In this document: positions 56,982 through 64,000 of the stretch, piece after piece
Layout: every line of letters starts with the position of its first letter
Position numbering within the stretch: position 1 is the first letter of the stretch
DNA from: Allofournierella massiliensis
Lineage (GTDB): Bacteria; Bacillota; Clostridia; Oscillospirales; Ruminococcaceae
Assembly (NCBI RefSeq): GCF_004345265.1
Contig: NZ_SLUM01000014.1
Coordinates: 1 to 64,000 of the forward strand
Length of the DNA stretch: 64,000 nt
Direction of reading: 5' to 3'
Program-made: the position numbers and the translations under genes
Notes under the pieces: generated by a model
What the model was told of the DNA's origin: nothing
What the model saw: the letters and a program-made list of their open reading frames with translations, nothing else
The model's database searches: none

Positions 56982-57494
56982 TTACGCAGCGGGCTCTTCC
57001 TCGCACTTGTCGGCGTAGGCCTGCATAGCAACGGCCAGACCGCTGAGGGTGCTGGTGAGAGCGCCAGCAAACATGGACAGCATGCCTTCGCGGTTGGGCA
57101 GCTTGGCGATGGCCTCAACCTCTTCCTTGGGCATAACAGCGCCTTCCATGTAGCCGATCTTTACGTTGTAAGCGCCCTTGGACGCCTCAGCGTACTTGCA
57201 CAGGATGCGGGCAGCAGCCATGGGATCCTCGTGGGCGATGGCGATGGCGGTGGTGCCTTCCAGCACTTCGCTCATAGCCTCCAGCTCGGTATCCTTCAGG
57301 GCCAGACGCAGCATGGTGTTCTTCACAACCGCATACTCAACGCCAGCCTCACGCAGCTCCTTACGCAGCTTGGTATCATCGGCCACGTTGATGCCTTTGT
57401 AGTCAACGACCACACCGGCAACGGAAGCGGCGATCTTCTCCTTCAGAGCGGCAACATAAGCCTGCTTCTCGCTCAGAATTTTTGCACTGGGCAT
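56982..57494 (-). CDS. rplJ: 50S ribosomal protein L10
   Basis: 170 residues. MPSAKILSEKQAYVAALKEK and VVVDYKGINVADDTKLRKEL are the L10 start; the C-terminal helices bind L12 dimers. It anchors the stalk on 23S rRNA and represses its own operon by binding the leader. GAGGTGAATCGAA precedes the ATG. Made from its own promoter with an L10-leader and a terminator-like hairpin just upstream. Confidence 0.98.
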   Translation of the reverse strand: MPSAKILSEKQAYVAALKEKIAASVAGVVVDYKGINVADDTKLRKELREAGVEYAVVKNTMLRLALKDTELEAMSEVLEGTTAIAIAHEDPMAAARILCKYAEASKGAYNVKIGYMEGAVMPKEEVEAIAKLPNREGMLSMFAGALTSTLSGLAVAMQAYADKCEEEPAA

Positions 57495-57676
57495 TTCGAT
57501 TCACCTCGTTTCAAACCTTCGTAACTTCTACTTCGCACAAAAAGCCCCTTTCCCGGCTTGGCCAAGAAAGGGGCATAAACATACACAAGGCAAATTTACG
57601 CGGCTTCTCGGCAGGCGGGCGGGATGGCCTCTTATGCTCCTTATATCACATGAGCACCTGCTGTCTTAAAAACAGC
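57495..57676 (-). ncRNA. L10 leader (ribosomal autoregulatory RNA) with terminator-type hairpin
   Basis: The ~180-base leader of rplJ-rplL carries GACAGCAGGTGCTCAT and, later, CCTGCCGAGAAG, the conserved pieces of the L10 leader in which L10(L12)4 binds. Near its 3' end the minus strand forms CCCCTTTC-...-GAAAGGGG followed by CTTTTTG (57574-57539), a likely attenuator that L10 binding would favour. Confidence 0.8.
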
Positions 57677-57682
57677 ATGAAT

Positions 57683-57712
57683 AGTATACCGCAAAGCGCG
57701 CGGATTTGTCAA
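57683..57712 (-). promoter_or_regulatory. rplJ-rplL promoter
   Basis: Minus strand TTGACA (57712-57707), 18 bases, TATACT (57688-57683). Confidence 0.85.
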
Positions 57713-57732
57713 GTGATTTTTTGCGATTTTTC

Positions 57733-57767
57733 GCAAAAAAACCGCCCCGCGGTTTGCGCGGGGCAGC
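57733..57767 (-). terminator. terminator after rplA
   Basis: Minus strand GCCCCGCG-CAAAC-CGCGGGGC then GGTTTTTTT, separating rplK-rplA from rplJ-rplL. Confidence 0.85.
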
Positions 57768-57798
57768 GGTCTGCATCCTCGCAGCCGTCAGGCTGTGA

Positions 57799-58494
57799 TT
57801 AGCCGCCGAACTTGGCGCCGTTCACCTTGATGCCAGGGCCCATGGTGGTAGCCACGGTGGCGCTCTTGATGTACTGGCCCTTCGCAGCAGCGGGCTTGGC
57901 CTTCACGATGGCGTCCATCACGGTGCGCAGGTTCTCGCCCAGCTTCTCAGCGCCGAAGCTGGCCTTGCCCACGGGCACATGGATGATGTTCTGCTTGTCC
58001 AGACGGTACTCGATCTTACCGGCCTTGGCTTCGGTAACAGCGCGGCCGATGTCGGGAGTAACGGTGCCGGCCTTGGGGTTGGGCATCAGACCACGGGGGC
58101 CCAGAACCTTACCCAGACGGCCAACCTGGCCCATCATGTCGGGAGTGGTAACCAGAACGTCGAAGTCAACAAAGCCTTCGTTCTGGATCTTGGCGATCAG
58201 GTCAGCGTCGCCAACCATCATCGCGCCGGCTTCCTCAGCGGCCTTGGCGGCATCGCCCTTGCAGATGGCGATAACGCGAACGTCGCGGCCGGTACCGTGA
58301 GGCAGCACAACAGCGCCGCGAACCTGCTGGTCAGCGTGGCGGCTGTCAACGCCCAGGCGGACGTGCAGCTCAACGGTCTCGTCAAACTTGGCCTTGGCGG
58401 TCTGGCAGCACAGAGCCAGAGCCTCGTCGGCCTCATACAGCTTAGAGCGGTCGATCAGCTTGGCGCTGTCGACATAGTGTTTACCATGTTTCAT
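57799..58494 (-). CDS. rplA: 50S ribosomal protein L1
   Basis: 231 residues. [20 protein letters not shown] opening, [48 protein letters not shown] and the closing [15 protein letters not shown] pattern (here [20 protein letters not shown]) identify L1. It builds the L1 stalk and moves with E-site tRNA. Preceded by an AGGAGGAAAAAGTA site. It lies 61 bp after rplK; terminator and new promoter follow. Confidence 0.98.
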   Translation of the reverse strand: MKHGKHYVDSAKLIDRSKLYEADEALALCCQTAKAKFDETVELHVRLGVDSRHADQQVRGAVVLPHGTGRDVRVIAICKGDAAKAAEEAGAMMVGDADLIAKIQNEGFVDFDVLVTTPDMMGQVGRLGKVLGPRGLMPNPKAGTVTPDIGRAVTEAKAGKIEYRLDKQNIIHVPVGKASFGAEKLGENLRTVMDAIVKAKPAAAKGQYIKSATVATTMGPGIKVNGAKFGG

Positions 58495-58555
58495 TACTTT
58501 TTCCTCCTGTGTGGTCTATCGGATTTAAGTTCCTCCCACGAATCCAGCGGGGTGA

Positions 58556-58981
58556 TTACTCGGTTACGGTAACACCCATGCTGCGGCAGGTGCCGGCGAT
58601 CATGCTGACAGCGCTTTCCAGGTTGGCAGCATTCAGGTCGGGCATCTTGGTCTTGGCGATCTCTTCCAGCTGAGCCTTGGTGATGGTGGCCACCTTGGTC
58701 TTGTTGGGAACGCCGGAACCGCTCTCGATGCCGCAGGCCTTCTTGATCAGCACAGGGGCCGGAGGAGTTTTGGTGATGAAGCTGAAGGAACGGTCAGCAT
58801 ACACGGTGATAACAACCGGGATGATGTAGCCCATGTCCTTCTGGGTACGCTCATTGAATTCCTTGGTGAACGCCATGATGTTCACGCCGTGCTGGCCCAG
58901 AGCGGGACCAACAGGGGGAGCCGGAGTCGCTTTGCCGGCGGGGATCTGCAGCTTAATATAGCCAGTTACTTTTTGCGCCAT
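58556..58981 (-). CDS. rplK: 50S ribosomal protein L11
   Basis: 141 residues. [37 protein letters not shown] is the proline-rich N-terminal domain; the C-terminal rRNA-binding domain holds [20 protein letters not shown] and [11 protein letters not shown]-like [12 protein letters not shown]. It shapes the GTPase-associated centre. GGAGGTGCATTTAAA precedes the ATG. The 130-bp gap to nusG contains a short hairpin with T residues (59067-59090) and GGGCCGG/CCGGCCC-like pairing. Confidence 0.98.
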   Translation of the reverse strand: MAQKVTGYIKLQIPAGKATPAPPVGPALGQHGVNIMAFTKEFNERTQKDMGYIIPVVITVYADRSFSFITKTPPAPVLIKKACGIESGSGVPNKTKVATITKAQLEEIAKTKMPDLNAANLESAVSMIAGTCRSMGVTVTE

Positions 58982-59111
58982 TTTAAATGCACCTCCAAAA
59001 TTTGTGGTAAGCTAGCGGGCCGGGCTTATCCGGCCCTCCCACGGGCACCGGCAACCGCCAGCGCCCTATAAAAACCGCATATAGCGGCTCTTACCATAAG
59101 GGTTTTTGCTG

Positions 59112-59633
59112 TCACAGGGGTTTGACCTGATCCAGCTCCAGTTCTGCGGGCGTTTCGCGCCCGAACATCGAAACCTTCACGCGCACCTTGCGATGCTCCA
59201 TGTCGATTTCTTCCACGAGACCCACGAAGCCCTCCAGAGGACCAGCGTTGATCTCCACATTGTCGCCCACTTCGTAGTCCACAGTGGGCTCGGCCACGGT
59301 CTCCACGCCCAGCTTGTCCACCTCTGCCTGAGACAGGGGCACCGGCTTGGACGAGGGGCCCACGAATCCGGTCACACCGCGGCAGTTGCGAACGATGTAC
59401 CAGCTTTCGTCGGTCATGACCATCTTCACCAGCACATAACCGGGGAAGATTTTGCGCTCGACCATGCGCTCCTTGCCGTCCTTGATTTCGGGCTCCATCA
59501 TAACGGGAACCTTCACTTCATGGATCAGATCCTGCAGGCGGCGGTTGGCCACGATGGTCTCAAGGTTCTGTGCCACTTTGTTTTCATAACCGGAATAGGT
59601 ATGCACAACATACCACATTGCCTGTTCTGCCAT
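59112..59633 (-). CDS. nusG: transcription termination/antitermination protein NusG
   Basis: 173 residues. NGN domain: WYVVHTYSGYENKVAQNLET, ERKIFPGYVLVKMVMTDESW-YIVRNCRGVTGFVG; KOW domain: GDNVEINAGPLEGFVGLVEE-IDMEHRKVRVKVSMFGRETP. It binds RNA polymerase and affects pausing and coupling. GAAGGGAGT precedes the ATG. It lies 36 bp after secE in rpmG-secE-nusG. Confidence 0.98.
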   Translation of the reverse strand: MAEQAMWYVVHTYSGYENKVAQNLETIVANRRLQDLIHEVKVPVMMEPEIKDGKERMVERKIFPGYVLVKMVMTDESWYIVRNCRGVTGFVGPSSKPVPLSQAEVDKLGVETVAEPTVDYEVGDNVEINAGPLEGFVGLVEEIDMEHRKVRVKVSMFGRETPAELELDQVKPL

Positions 59634-59669
59634 ACGTTTACTCCCTTCCGCGTTTCAGGATGCGGCCGC

Positions 59670-59921
59670 TTACAGGTTTGCGGCGGCCTGCAGCACCAGA
59701 TGCATGACCTCGCCGAACAGCAGGTCAAGCAGCAGGATGACGACGGCGGCAATGATCATAACCACCAGCACCACGATGCTGTTGTTGATGATCTGGCTCT
59801 TGGAGGGCCAAACCACCTTTTTCAGTTCGCTCTTGGTGTCGCGGAAGAACTTCCCGATCCCTTTGAACCAATTTTTGACCTTAGCAAAAAAACCGGGCTT
59901 CTTGGCAGTATTTTCAGCCAT
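59670..59921 (-). CDS. secE: preprotein translocase subunit SecE
   Basis: 83 residues: KVKNWFKGIGKFFRDTKSEL-KKVVWPSKSQIINNSIVVLV then a single membrane helix (VVMIIAAVVILLLDLLFG). The K-x-E-x-x-K-V-x-W-P motif before the helix is the SecE hallmark. It clamps SecY. ATG at 59921 has GGCGGGAA upstream; the frame opens further but overlaps rpmG. Between rpmG (17 bp) and nusG. Confidence 0.97.
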   Translation of the reverse strand: MAENTAKKPGFFAKVKNWFKGIGKFFRDTKSELKKVVWPSKSQIINNSIVVLVVMIIAAVVILLLDLLFGEVMHLVLQAAANL

Positions 59922-59938
59922 GGATGTTCCCGCCTTTC

Positions 59939-60088
59939 TTACTTGGTCTCGCGATGGACAGTATGCTTCTTGCAGAAACGGCAATACTTCTTCATCTCGA
60001 GCCGGTCGGGGCTGTTCTTCTTGTTCTTCATGGTGTTGTAGTTGCGCTGTTTGCACTCAGTGCAGGCCAGGGTGATTTTCACTCTCAT
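59939..60088 (-). CDS. rpmG: 50S ribosomal protein L33
   Basis: 49 residues, the usual size. [49 protein letters not shown] retains two CxxC pairs (CTEC, CRFC), the zinc-binding (C+) form. GGAGG lies before the ATG at 60088. First gene of rpmG-secE-nusG, which is expressed from the promoter at 60196-60224. Confidence 0.97.
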   Translation of the reverse strand: MRVKITLACTECKQRNYNTMKNKKNSPDRLEMKKYCRFCKKHTVHRETK

Positions 60089-60409
60089 TTGTCTTCGGCA
60101 CCTCCATTTAACGGTTTGTTTAGCCTCCCTCGTGCTTGCAGGCCGTACCCTGAAAAAAGGCACAAAAAAATAAGCCTGCAAAATGAGGTGTAATCATCAT
60201 AGCACATCCCGCCGGGGCCGTCAATACCAATCCCACAGATTTTTTTGCGGCCTGCCACCAAGGCTTTTACCTTTTGCCCATAGCCTGTCAGGCATTTTTA
60301 TGGTATTATTAGAGTACTTATGTGCAACCGCCTTTGACCGGCTTTTCGGGCCCGGTCAATGTTGGATGAATTTGTGTTTATTTCCTTGGAGAGAAAGGTC
60401 TTTGCAGCT
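60089..60409. other. divergent intergenic region rpmG / ddl
   Basis: No further gene is supported. It holds the leftward rpmG promoter (60196-60224) and, in that leader, an inverted repeat TTGCAGGC (60136-60143) with GCCTGCAA (60174-60181) around a T-rich loop. For ddl a TATTAT lies at 60304-60309 without a convincing -35. GGAGAGAAAGG precedes the ddl ATG. Confidence 0.55.
60196..60224 (-). promoter_or_regulatory. rpmG-secE-nusG promoter
   Basis: Minus strand TTGACG (60224-60219), 17 bases, TATGAT (60201-60196). Confidence 0.75.
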
Positions 60410-61489
60410 ATGAACAAACTGAATGTGGCGCTGCTGTTCGGCGGCGTTTCCAGCGAGCACGAGGTGAGCCGCGTTTCGGCCAGCACCATCGCCCGGGCGC
60501 TCAAGCCCTCCTCATACCATCTTTACACCGTGGGCATCACCAGGGATGGCCGCTGGCTGTACTACTCCGGCCCCATTGAAAAAATGGCGGACGGCAGCTG
60601 GGAGCAGGACCCCTCCTGCGTACCCTGCATGATCAGCCCCGACCGCTCGGATCACGGCCTGGTGCTCTGCCGTCACGACGGCACCTGGGCGGTGCTGCCC
60701 ATGGATGTGGTGATCCCCGCCCTGCACGGCAAGAACGGCGAGGACGGCACCATTCAGGGCCTGCTGGAGCTGGCAGGCATTCCCTATGTGGGCTGCGGCG
60801 TACTGGCAAGCGCCGTCTGCATGGACAAAGCGGTGGCCAACACCCTGATGGATGCGGCAGACATCGACCGCTGCGCCTGGGACTGGGCCAGCCGGCACGA
60901 CTGCGCGGATTTTGACGCGCTGGAGGCCCGCCTGGCCGAAAAGCTCCACTACCCCATCTTCGTGAAGCCCGCCAACGCGGGCAGCAGCGTGGGCATCAGC
61001 AAGGCCGCGAACAGGGCCGAGCTGGAAAAGGCCATTCAGGTGGCCCTGGCCGAGGACAACAAGGTGGTCTTTGAGCGCTTTGTGCAGGGCCAGGAGGTGG
61101 AATGCGCGGTAATCGGCAACCAGGTCTGCGTCTCCACCCGCCCCGGCGAGATTCTGGCCAGCGAAGCCTTCTACACCTACGAGGACAAATACGTGCTGGG
61201 CACCAGCCGCACCGTGATCCCCGCTCACCTGAGCGAGGAGGTGCTGGACCGGGTGAAGGCCCAGGCGGAAAAGGCCTACCGGGCCCTGGGCTGCGAGGGC
61301 CTTGCCCGGGTGGACTTTTTTGTGGAAAACGGCGACACCATCCTGCTCAACGAGATCAACACCCTGCCCGGTTTTACCTCCATCAGCATGTATCCCAAGC
61401 TGATGGAAGATGCGGGCAAGCCCATCGACCAGCTGCTGGATGAGCTGATCGGCCTTGCGCTGGAGCGCGCGGGGGTTCGCCATGGATAA
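60410..61489 (+). CDS. ddl: D-alanine-D-alanine ligase
   Basis: 359 residues, VanA/Ddl size. N-terminal LNVALLFGGVSSEHEVSRVS-ASTIARAL; ATP-grasp parts YPIFVKPANAGSSVGISKAA, ARVDFFVENGDTILLNEINT-LPGFTSISMYPKL. The omega-loop reads EAFYTYEDKYVLGTSRTVIP where D-Ala-D-Ala enzymes have a KY pair (EDKY), pointing to D-Ala rather than D-lactate as second substrate. Cytoplasmic, peptidoglycan precursor synthesis. ATG at 60410; the frame opens 51 bp earlier without need. The stop overlaps murI by 8 bp. Confidence 0.96.
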   Translation: MNKLNVALLFGGVSSEHEVSRVSASTIARALKPSSYHLYTVGITRDGRWLYYSGPIEKMADGSWEQDPSCVPCMISPDRSDHGLVLCRHDGTWAVLPMDVVIPALHGKNGEDGTIQGLLELAGIPYVGCGVLASAVCMDKAVANTLMDAADIDRCAWDWASRHDCADFDALEARLAEKLHYPIFVKPANAGSSVGISKAANRAELEKAIQVALAEDNKVVFERFVQGQEVECAVIGNQVCVSTRPGEILASEAFYTYEDKYVLGTSRTVIPAHLSEEVLDRVKAQAEKAYRALGCEGLARVDFFVENGDTILLNEINTLPGFTSISMYPKLMEDAGKPIDQLLDELIGLALERAGVRHG

Positions 61490-62294
61490 GCGGCCCATCG
61501 GCGTGTTCGATTCCGGCATGGGCGGCCTGACGGCGGTACGTCAGCTGCAGGTCATGCTGCCCGGGGAGGACATCGTCTACTTCGGCGACACCGGCCGGGT
61601 GCCCTACGGTACCCGCAGCCCGGAGACCATTCGCCAGTACGCCGAGCAGGACATCCGCTTTTTGCTCAGCCAGGACGTGAAATTTCTTCTGGCCGCCTGT
61701 GGCACGGTGAGCAGCACCCTGCCCAAATCCTACACCGAGGCACTTCCTGTGCCCTATGTGGGCGTGGTGGGTGCGGCGGTAGCCGCGGCAGCGGCCGCCA
61801 CGAAAAATGGCCGCATCGGCGTGATTGCCACCCCGGCCAGCATCCGCAGCCGCAGCTACGAGACCCGCATCCGGGACATTCTGCCCGACGCCGAGATCTT
61901 CACCAGAAGCTGCCCCATGTTCGTGCCGCTGGTGGAAAACGGCTATGTGGGCCCGAACGACCCCATCACCACCGCCATTGCCCACGAGTATCTGGACGAA
62001 ATCCGCGCCAAAGGGGTGGACACCCTGATTCTGGGCTGCACCCACTACCCGCTCATCGCCCACATCATTGCACAGGTGATGGGCCCCGATGTGACCCTGA
62101 TCGATTCCGGCCGGGAGGCAGCCCTCAAAACCCGGGATATGCTGACCCGAATGAATCTGCTCAGTGACGCCGGGCAGGGCACCACCCGCTATTTCATGAG
62201 CGACTCCCCGGAGAGCTTCTCCTCGGCGGTCCGGCTGTTCATCGGCCCTCAGGGCGAGGGTACAGCCAGCCAGATCGCCATTGAGCAATACTGA
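61482..62294 (+). CDS. murI: glutamate racemase
   Basis: 270 residues. GVFDSGMGGLTAVRQLQVML and VYFGDTGRVPYGTRSPETIR open the protein; the first catalytic Cys is Cys73 in AACGTVSSTLP and the second lies in LGCTHYPLI. The usual CNTAS motif reads CGTVS here, so the Asn that helps position the substrate is Gly. It supplies D-Glu for the stem peptide. The ATG lies inside the ddl stop region (8-bp overlap), so translation is coupled. Ddl and MurI feed the same pathway. Confidence 0.93.
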   Translation: MDKRPIGVFDSGMGGLTAVRQLQVMLPGEDIVYFGDTGRVPYGTRSPETIRQYAEQDIRFLLSQDVKFLLAACGTVSSTLPKSYTEALPVPYVGVVGAAVAAAAAATKNGRIGVIATPASIRSRSYETRIRDILPDAEIFTRSCPMFVPLVENGYVGPNDPITTAIAHEYLDEIRAKGVDTLILGCTHYPLIAHIIAQVMGPDVTLIDSGREAALKTRDMLTRMNLLSDAGQGTTRYFMSDSPESFSSAVRLFIGPQGEGTASQIAIEQY

Positions 62295-62320
62295 ACCCAA
62301 AAGGAGGTCCCCGCCATCCC

Positions 62321-62764
62321 ATGAACGAGGATTTTCTCATCCGAATTGACGGCCGCATGGAGCAGGCCGGCGAGACCGATTCGGTGGAGCTGATGACCCG
62401 CGGCAGCTTTGTGCGCCGGGGCGGCAGCTTTTTCATCACCTACAAGGAAAGCGAAACCACCGGTTACGCCGGCTGCACCACCACTGTGAAGGTGGCTGAG
62501 GACGGCCGGAAGGTTGCCATGCTGCGCTTCGGCCCCGCCGCCAGCCAGCTGATCATTGAAAAAGGCACCCGCCATCTGTGCCACTACGAAACCGGCTACG
62601 GCTCCATGACGCTGGGCGTGGCCGCTGACGAGATTGAAAGTCAGCTCTCCGACGAGGGCGGCCAGGTGAAGTTCAGCTACACGCTGGATGCTGATCAGGA
62701 TGTGGTCCTCAGCCGCAATCTGGTAACCATCACCGTGAAAAAAGCCGAGCGCACTCCCCTTTGA
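62321..62764 (+). CDS. DUF1934 (YwiB-like) protein
   Basis: 147 residues, a calycin-like beta-barrel: DFLIRIDGRMEQAGETDSVE-LMTRGSFVRRGGSFFITYKE and VAMLRFGPAASQLIIEKGTR-HLCHYETGYGSMTLGVAADE fit DUF1934 (YwiB). Function unknown; B. subtilis ywiB also neighbours argS, so the pair is conserved. GGAGGTCCC precedes the ATG, 26 bp after murI, and argS follows 56 bp later, so ddl-murI-ywiB-argS is probably one transcript. Confidence 0.85.
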   Translation: MNEDFLIRIDGRMEQAGETDSVELMTRGSFVRRGGSFFITYKESETTGYAGCTTTVKVAEDGRKVAMLRFGPAASQLIIEKGTRHLCHYETGYGSMTLGVAADEIESQLSDEGGQVKFSYTLDADQDVVLSRNLVTITVKKAERTPL

Positions 62765-62820
62765 TGTTCCCGGCGCGGCACGCGCCTGCAAAGTTTAAAA
62801 GGAAAGGAATACCGATCACT

Positions 62821-64000
62821 ATGACCAATACGGAATACGAATCCATGATCGCCGAGATGAAGGAAACCTACAAGAATTACAACCCCCGCAAGGCTGCGCT
62901 GGACGAGGCCCGCGCCCTGCTGACCCAGGCCGCTCAGGCTGCCATGGCCGCCGGTGAGCTGCCCCAGACCGATCTGCCCGACTTCATCGTGGAGATCCCC
63001 GGCGACGTGAAGAACGGCGACGTGGCCAGCAACCTGGCCATGGCCGGCGCCCGGGTGTTCAAAAAGGCTCCCCGCCAGATTGCCGATGCCATTCTGGCCC
63101 ATCTGCCCAGCCTGGAAAACAGCATCTTCTCCAAAGTTGAGGTGGCCGGCCCCGGCTTCATCAACCTGTTCCTGGCTCCGGGCTGGTTTTCCAGCGTGGT
63201 TTATGGTGCAACCCTGAACGAGCAGTACGGCCGCACCGATTTCGGTGAGGGCAAGAAGATCAACGTGGAATTCGTTTCCGCCAACCCCACCGGCCCCATG
63301 CACCTGGGCAACGCCCGCGGCGGCGCTCTGGGCGACTGCCTGGCCGCTGTGATGGACTGGGCCGGCTACGACGTGACCCGTGAGTTCTATGTGAACGACG
63401 CGGGCAACCAGATCCAGAAGTTCGGCAAGAGCCTGTCCGCCCGCTATCTGCAGCACTTCAAGGGCGAGGAGGCCGTGCCCTTCCCCGAGGACGGCTATCA
63501 GGGCGAGGACATCAAGGTTCTGGCCAGCGAATTCGCCGCCATCGAGGGCGACAAGTATGTGGACGCCGACGAGGAGACGCGCAAGCAGGCCCTGATCAAC
63601 TACGGCCTGCCCAAGAACATCGCCGGTCTGGAGCGGGATCTGGCAAAGTACCGCATCACCTACGATGTGTGGTTCCGCGAGAGCACCCTGCACGACTCCG
63701 GCGCGGTGCAGGCCGTGATCGACAAGCTGCTGGCCACCGGCGCCTGCTACAGGGCCGAGGACGGCGCCATCATGTACAAGAGCGCCCAGTTCAGCGAGAA
63801 GTACGGCGCAGCCAACAAGCGCAAGGATGAGGACGAGGCCAAGGACGAGGTGCTGGTGCGCGCCAACGGCATTCCCACCTACTTCGCGGCGGACATTGCC
63901 TACCACTACAACAAGCTGGCCGTGCGCGGCTTCGACAAGGCCATCGACATCTGGGGCGCCGACCACCACGGCCATGTGGCCCGCATGAAGGGCGCCATGG
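62821..64000 (+). CDS. argS: arginyl-tRNA synthetase, 5' part (runs off the window)
   Basis: 393 codons visible, no stop before the edge; the full protein is usually ~560-580 residues. Add1 N-terminal domain (DFIVEIPGDVKNGDVASNLA), the HIGH-type signature VSANPTGPMHLGNARGGALG (~155), the YGPKTIVIDY-like region as NVEFVSANP, and IWGADHHGHVARMKGAM near the edge. It charges tRNA-Arg, a substrate also found in this window (anticodon CCG). AAAGGAAAGGA lies before the ATG at 62821. Confidence 0.96.
   Translation, partial: MTNTEYESMIAEMKETYKNYNPRKAALDEARALLTQAAQAAMAAGELPQTDLPDFIVEIPGDVKNGDVASNLAMAGARVFKKAPRQIADAILAHLPSLENSIFSKVEVAGPGFINLFLAPGWFSSVVYGATLNEQYGRTDFGEGKKINVEFVSANPTGPMHLGNARGGALGDCLAAVMDWAGYDVTREFYVNDAGNQIQKFGKSLSARYLQHFKGEEAVPFPEDGYQGEDIKVLASEFAAIEGDKYVDADEETRKQALINYGLPKNIAGLERDLAKYRITYDVWFRESTLHDSGAVQAVIDKLLATGACYRAEDGAIMYKSAQFSEKYGAANKRKDEDEAKDEVLVRANGIPTYFAADIAYHYNKLAVRGFDKAIDIWGADHHGHVARMKGAM

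Noticed and set aside
1-64000. Insertion sequences, prophage genes, integrases or attachment sites.
   Set aside because: No transposase, integrase, portal, capsid or recombinase frame and no long direct repeats were seen; the tRNA-Arg is not followed by an integrase or repeated tRNA end.

Overview
The window looks like chromosomal DNA from a GC-rich, low-spore-type gut Firmicute of class Clostridia, most likely an Oscillospiraceae/Ruminococcaceae member of the Faecalibacterium-Subdoligranulum-Gemmiger kind. This is an inference from gene content and style, not from a database match. The supporting observations are strong GGAGG-type ribosome binding sites, consensus sigma-A promoters, rpmG-secE-nusG-rplK-rplA / rplJ-rplL order, twin FeoA plus FeoB with a Cys-rich FeoB partner, a SufC/SufB-only Fe-S module, ECF vitamin transporters, MnmM, PopT (DUF368) and a GC-rich coding bias. 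I see no insertion sequence, prophage or CRISPR array, so the region is mostly core genome with small accessory cassettes.

Layout. 1-0.5 kb: tandem promoters of a leftward rRNA operon that lies off the left edge, then tRNA-Arg(CCG). 0.5-4.5 kb: a YcxB-like membrane protein, a sugar O-acetyltransferase, a NusG-domain-II protein and a Na/Pi cotransporter with a PhoU tail. 4.6-7.9 kb: iron(II) uptake locus feoA-feoA-feoB with two tiny partner proteins and three copies of a TTAG-N6-CTAA operator-like box. 8.0-16.0 kb (minus): SufB/SufC Fe-S scaffold, a zinc-dependent phospholipase-C-like protein, Mfd and a UMF1-type MFS transporter. 16.2-23.2 kb: an envelope neighbourhood. VanW, DltA-like, DltC-like and GtrA genes on the plus strand converge on an ECF sigma/anti-sigma operon with two unknown membrane proteins, followed by PopT. 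23.4-28.7 kb: a complete ECF transporter (S, fused AA', T), a PHP phosphoesterase and an RpiR regulator.

28.7-34.8 kb: exonuclease III, a CPBP protease, a YtrA/GntR-controlled ABC exporter with two membrane partners, MutY and a small membrane protein. 34.8-39.5 kb: an FMN alpha-hydroxy-acid oxidase-like protein with a cysteine cluster, two tandem membrane-anchored degenerate LytM proteins and BioY. 39.5-46.9 kb: a two-module SpoVK/CbxX-like AAA protein, release factor 3, a GNAT-MnmM fusion, HtrA and serine acetyltransferase. 47.0-54.4 kb: a diguanylate cyclase, a metallophosphoesterase, a DacF-type carboxypeptidase with an altered SxN motif, PncB, a CmpB-like membrane protein and a GH13 alpha-glucosidase. 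54.4-60.2 kb (minus): glmS and the ribosomal/nusG/secE cluster with an L10 leader. 60.4-64.0 kb (plus): ddl, murI, a DUF1934 protein and argS, which runs off the right edge.

How the genes work together: many serve the cell envelope. GlmS supplies glucosamine-6-P, MurI D-Glu, Ddl D-Ala-D-Ala, PopT recycles the lipid carrier, DacF trims stem peptides, and the Dlt-like pair activates an amino acid, probably D-Ala. The strongest candidate for an undescribed system is the VanW-DltA-DltC-GtrA cassette lacking DltB/DltD. The twin dead-LytM proteins, the feo operator set with its 38-residue protein, the GNAT-MnmM fusion and the twin 14-bp palindromes upstream of dacF come next.
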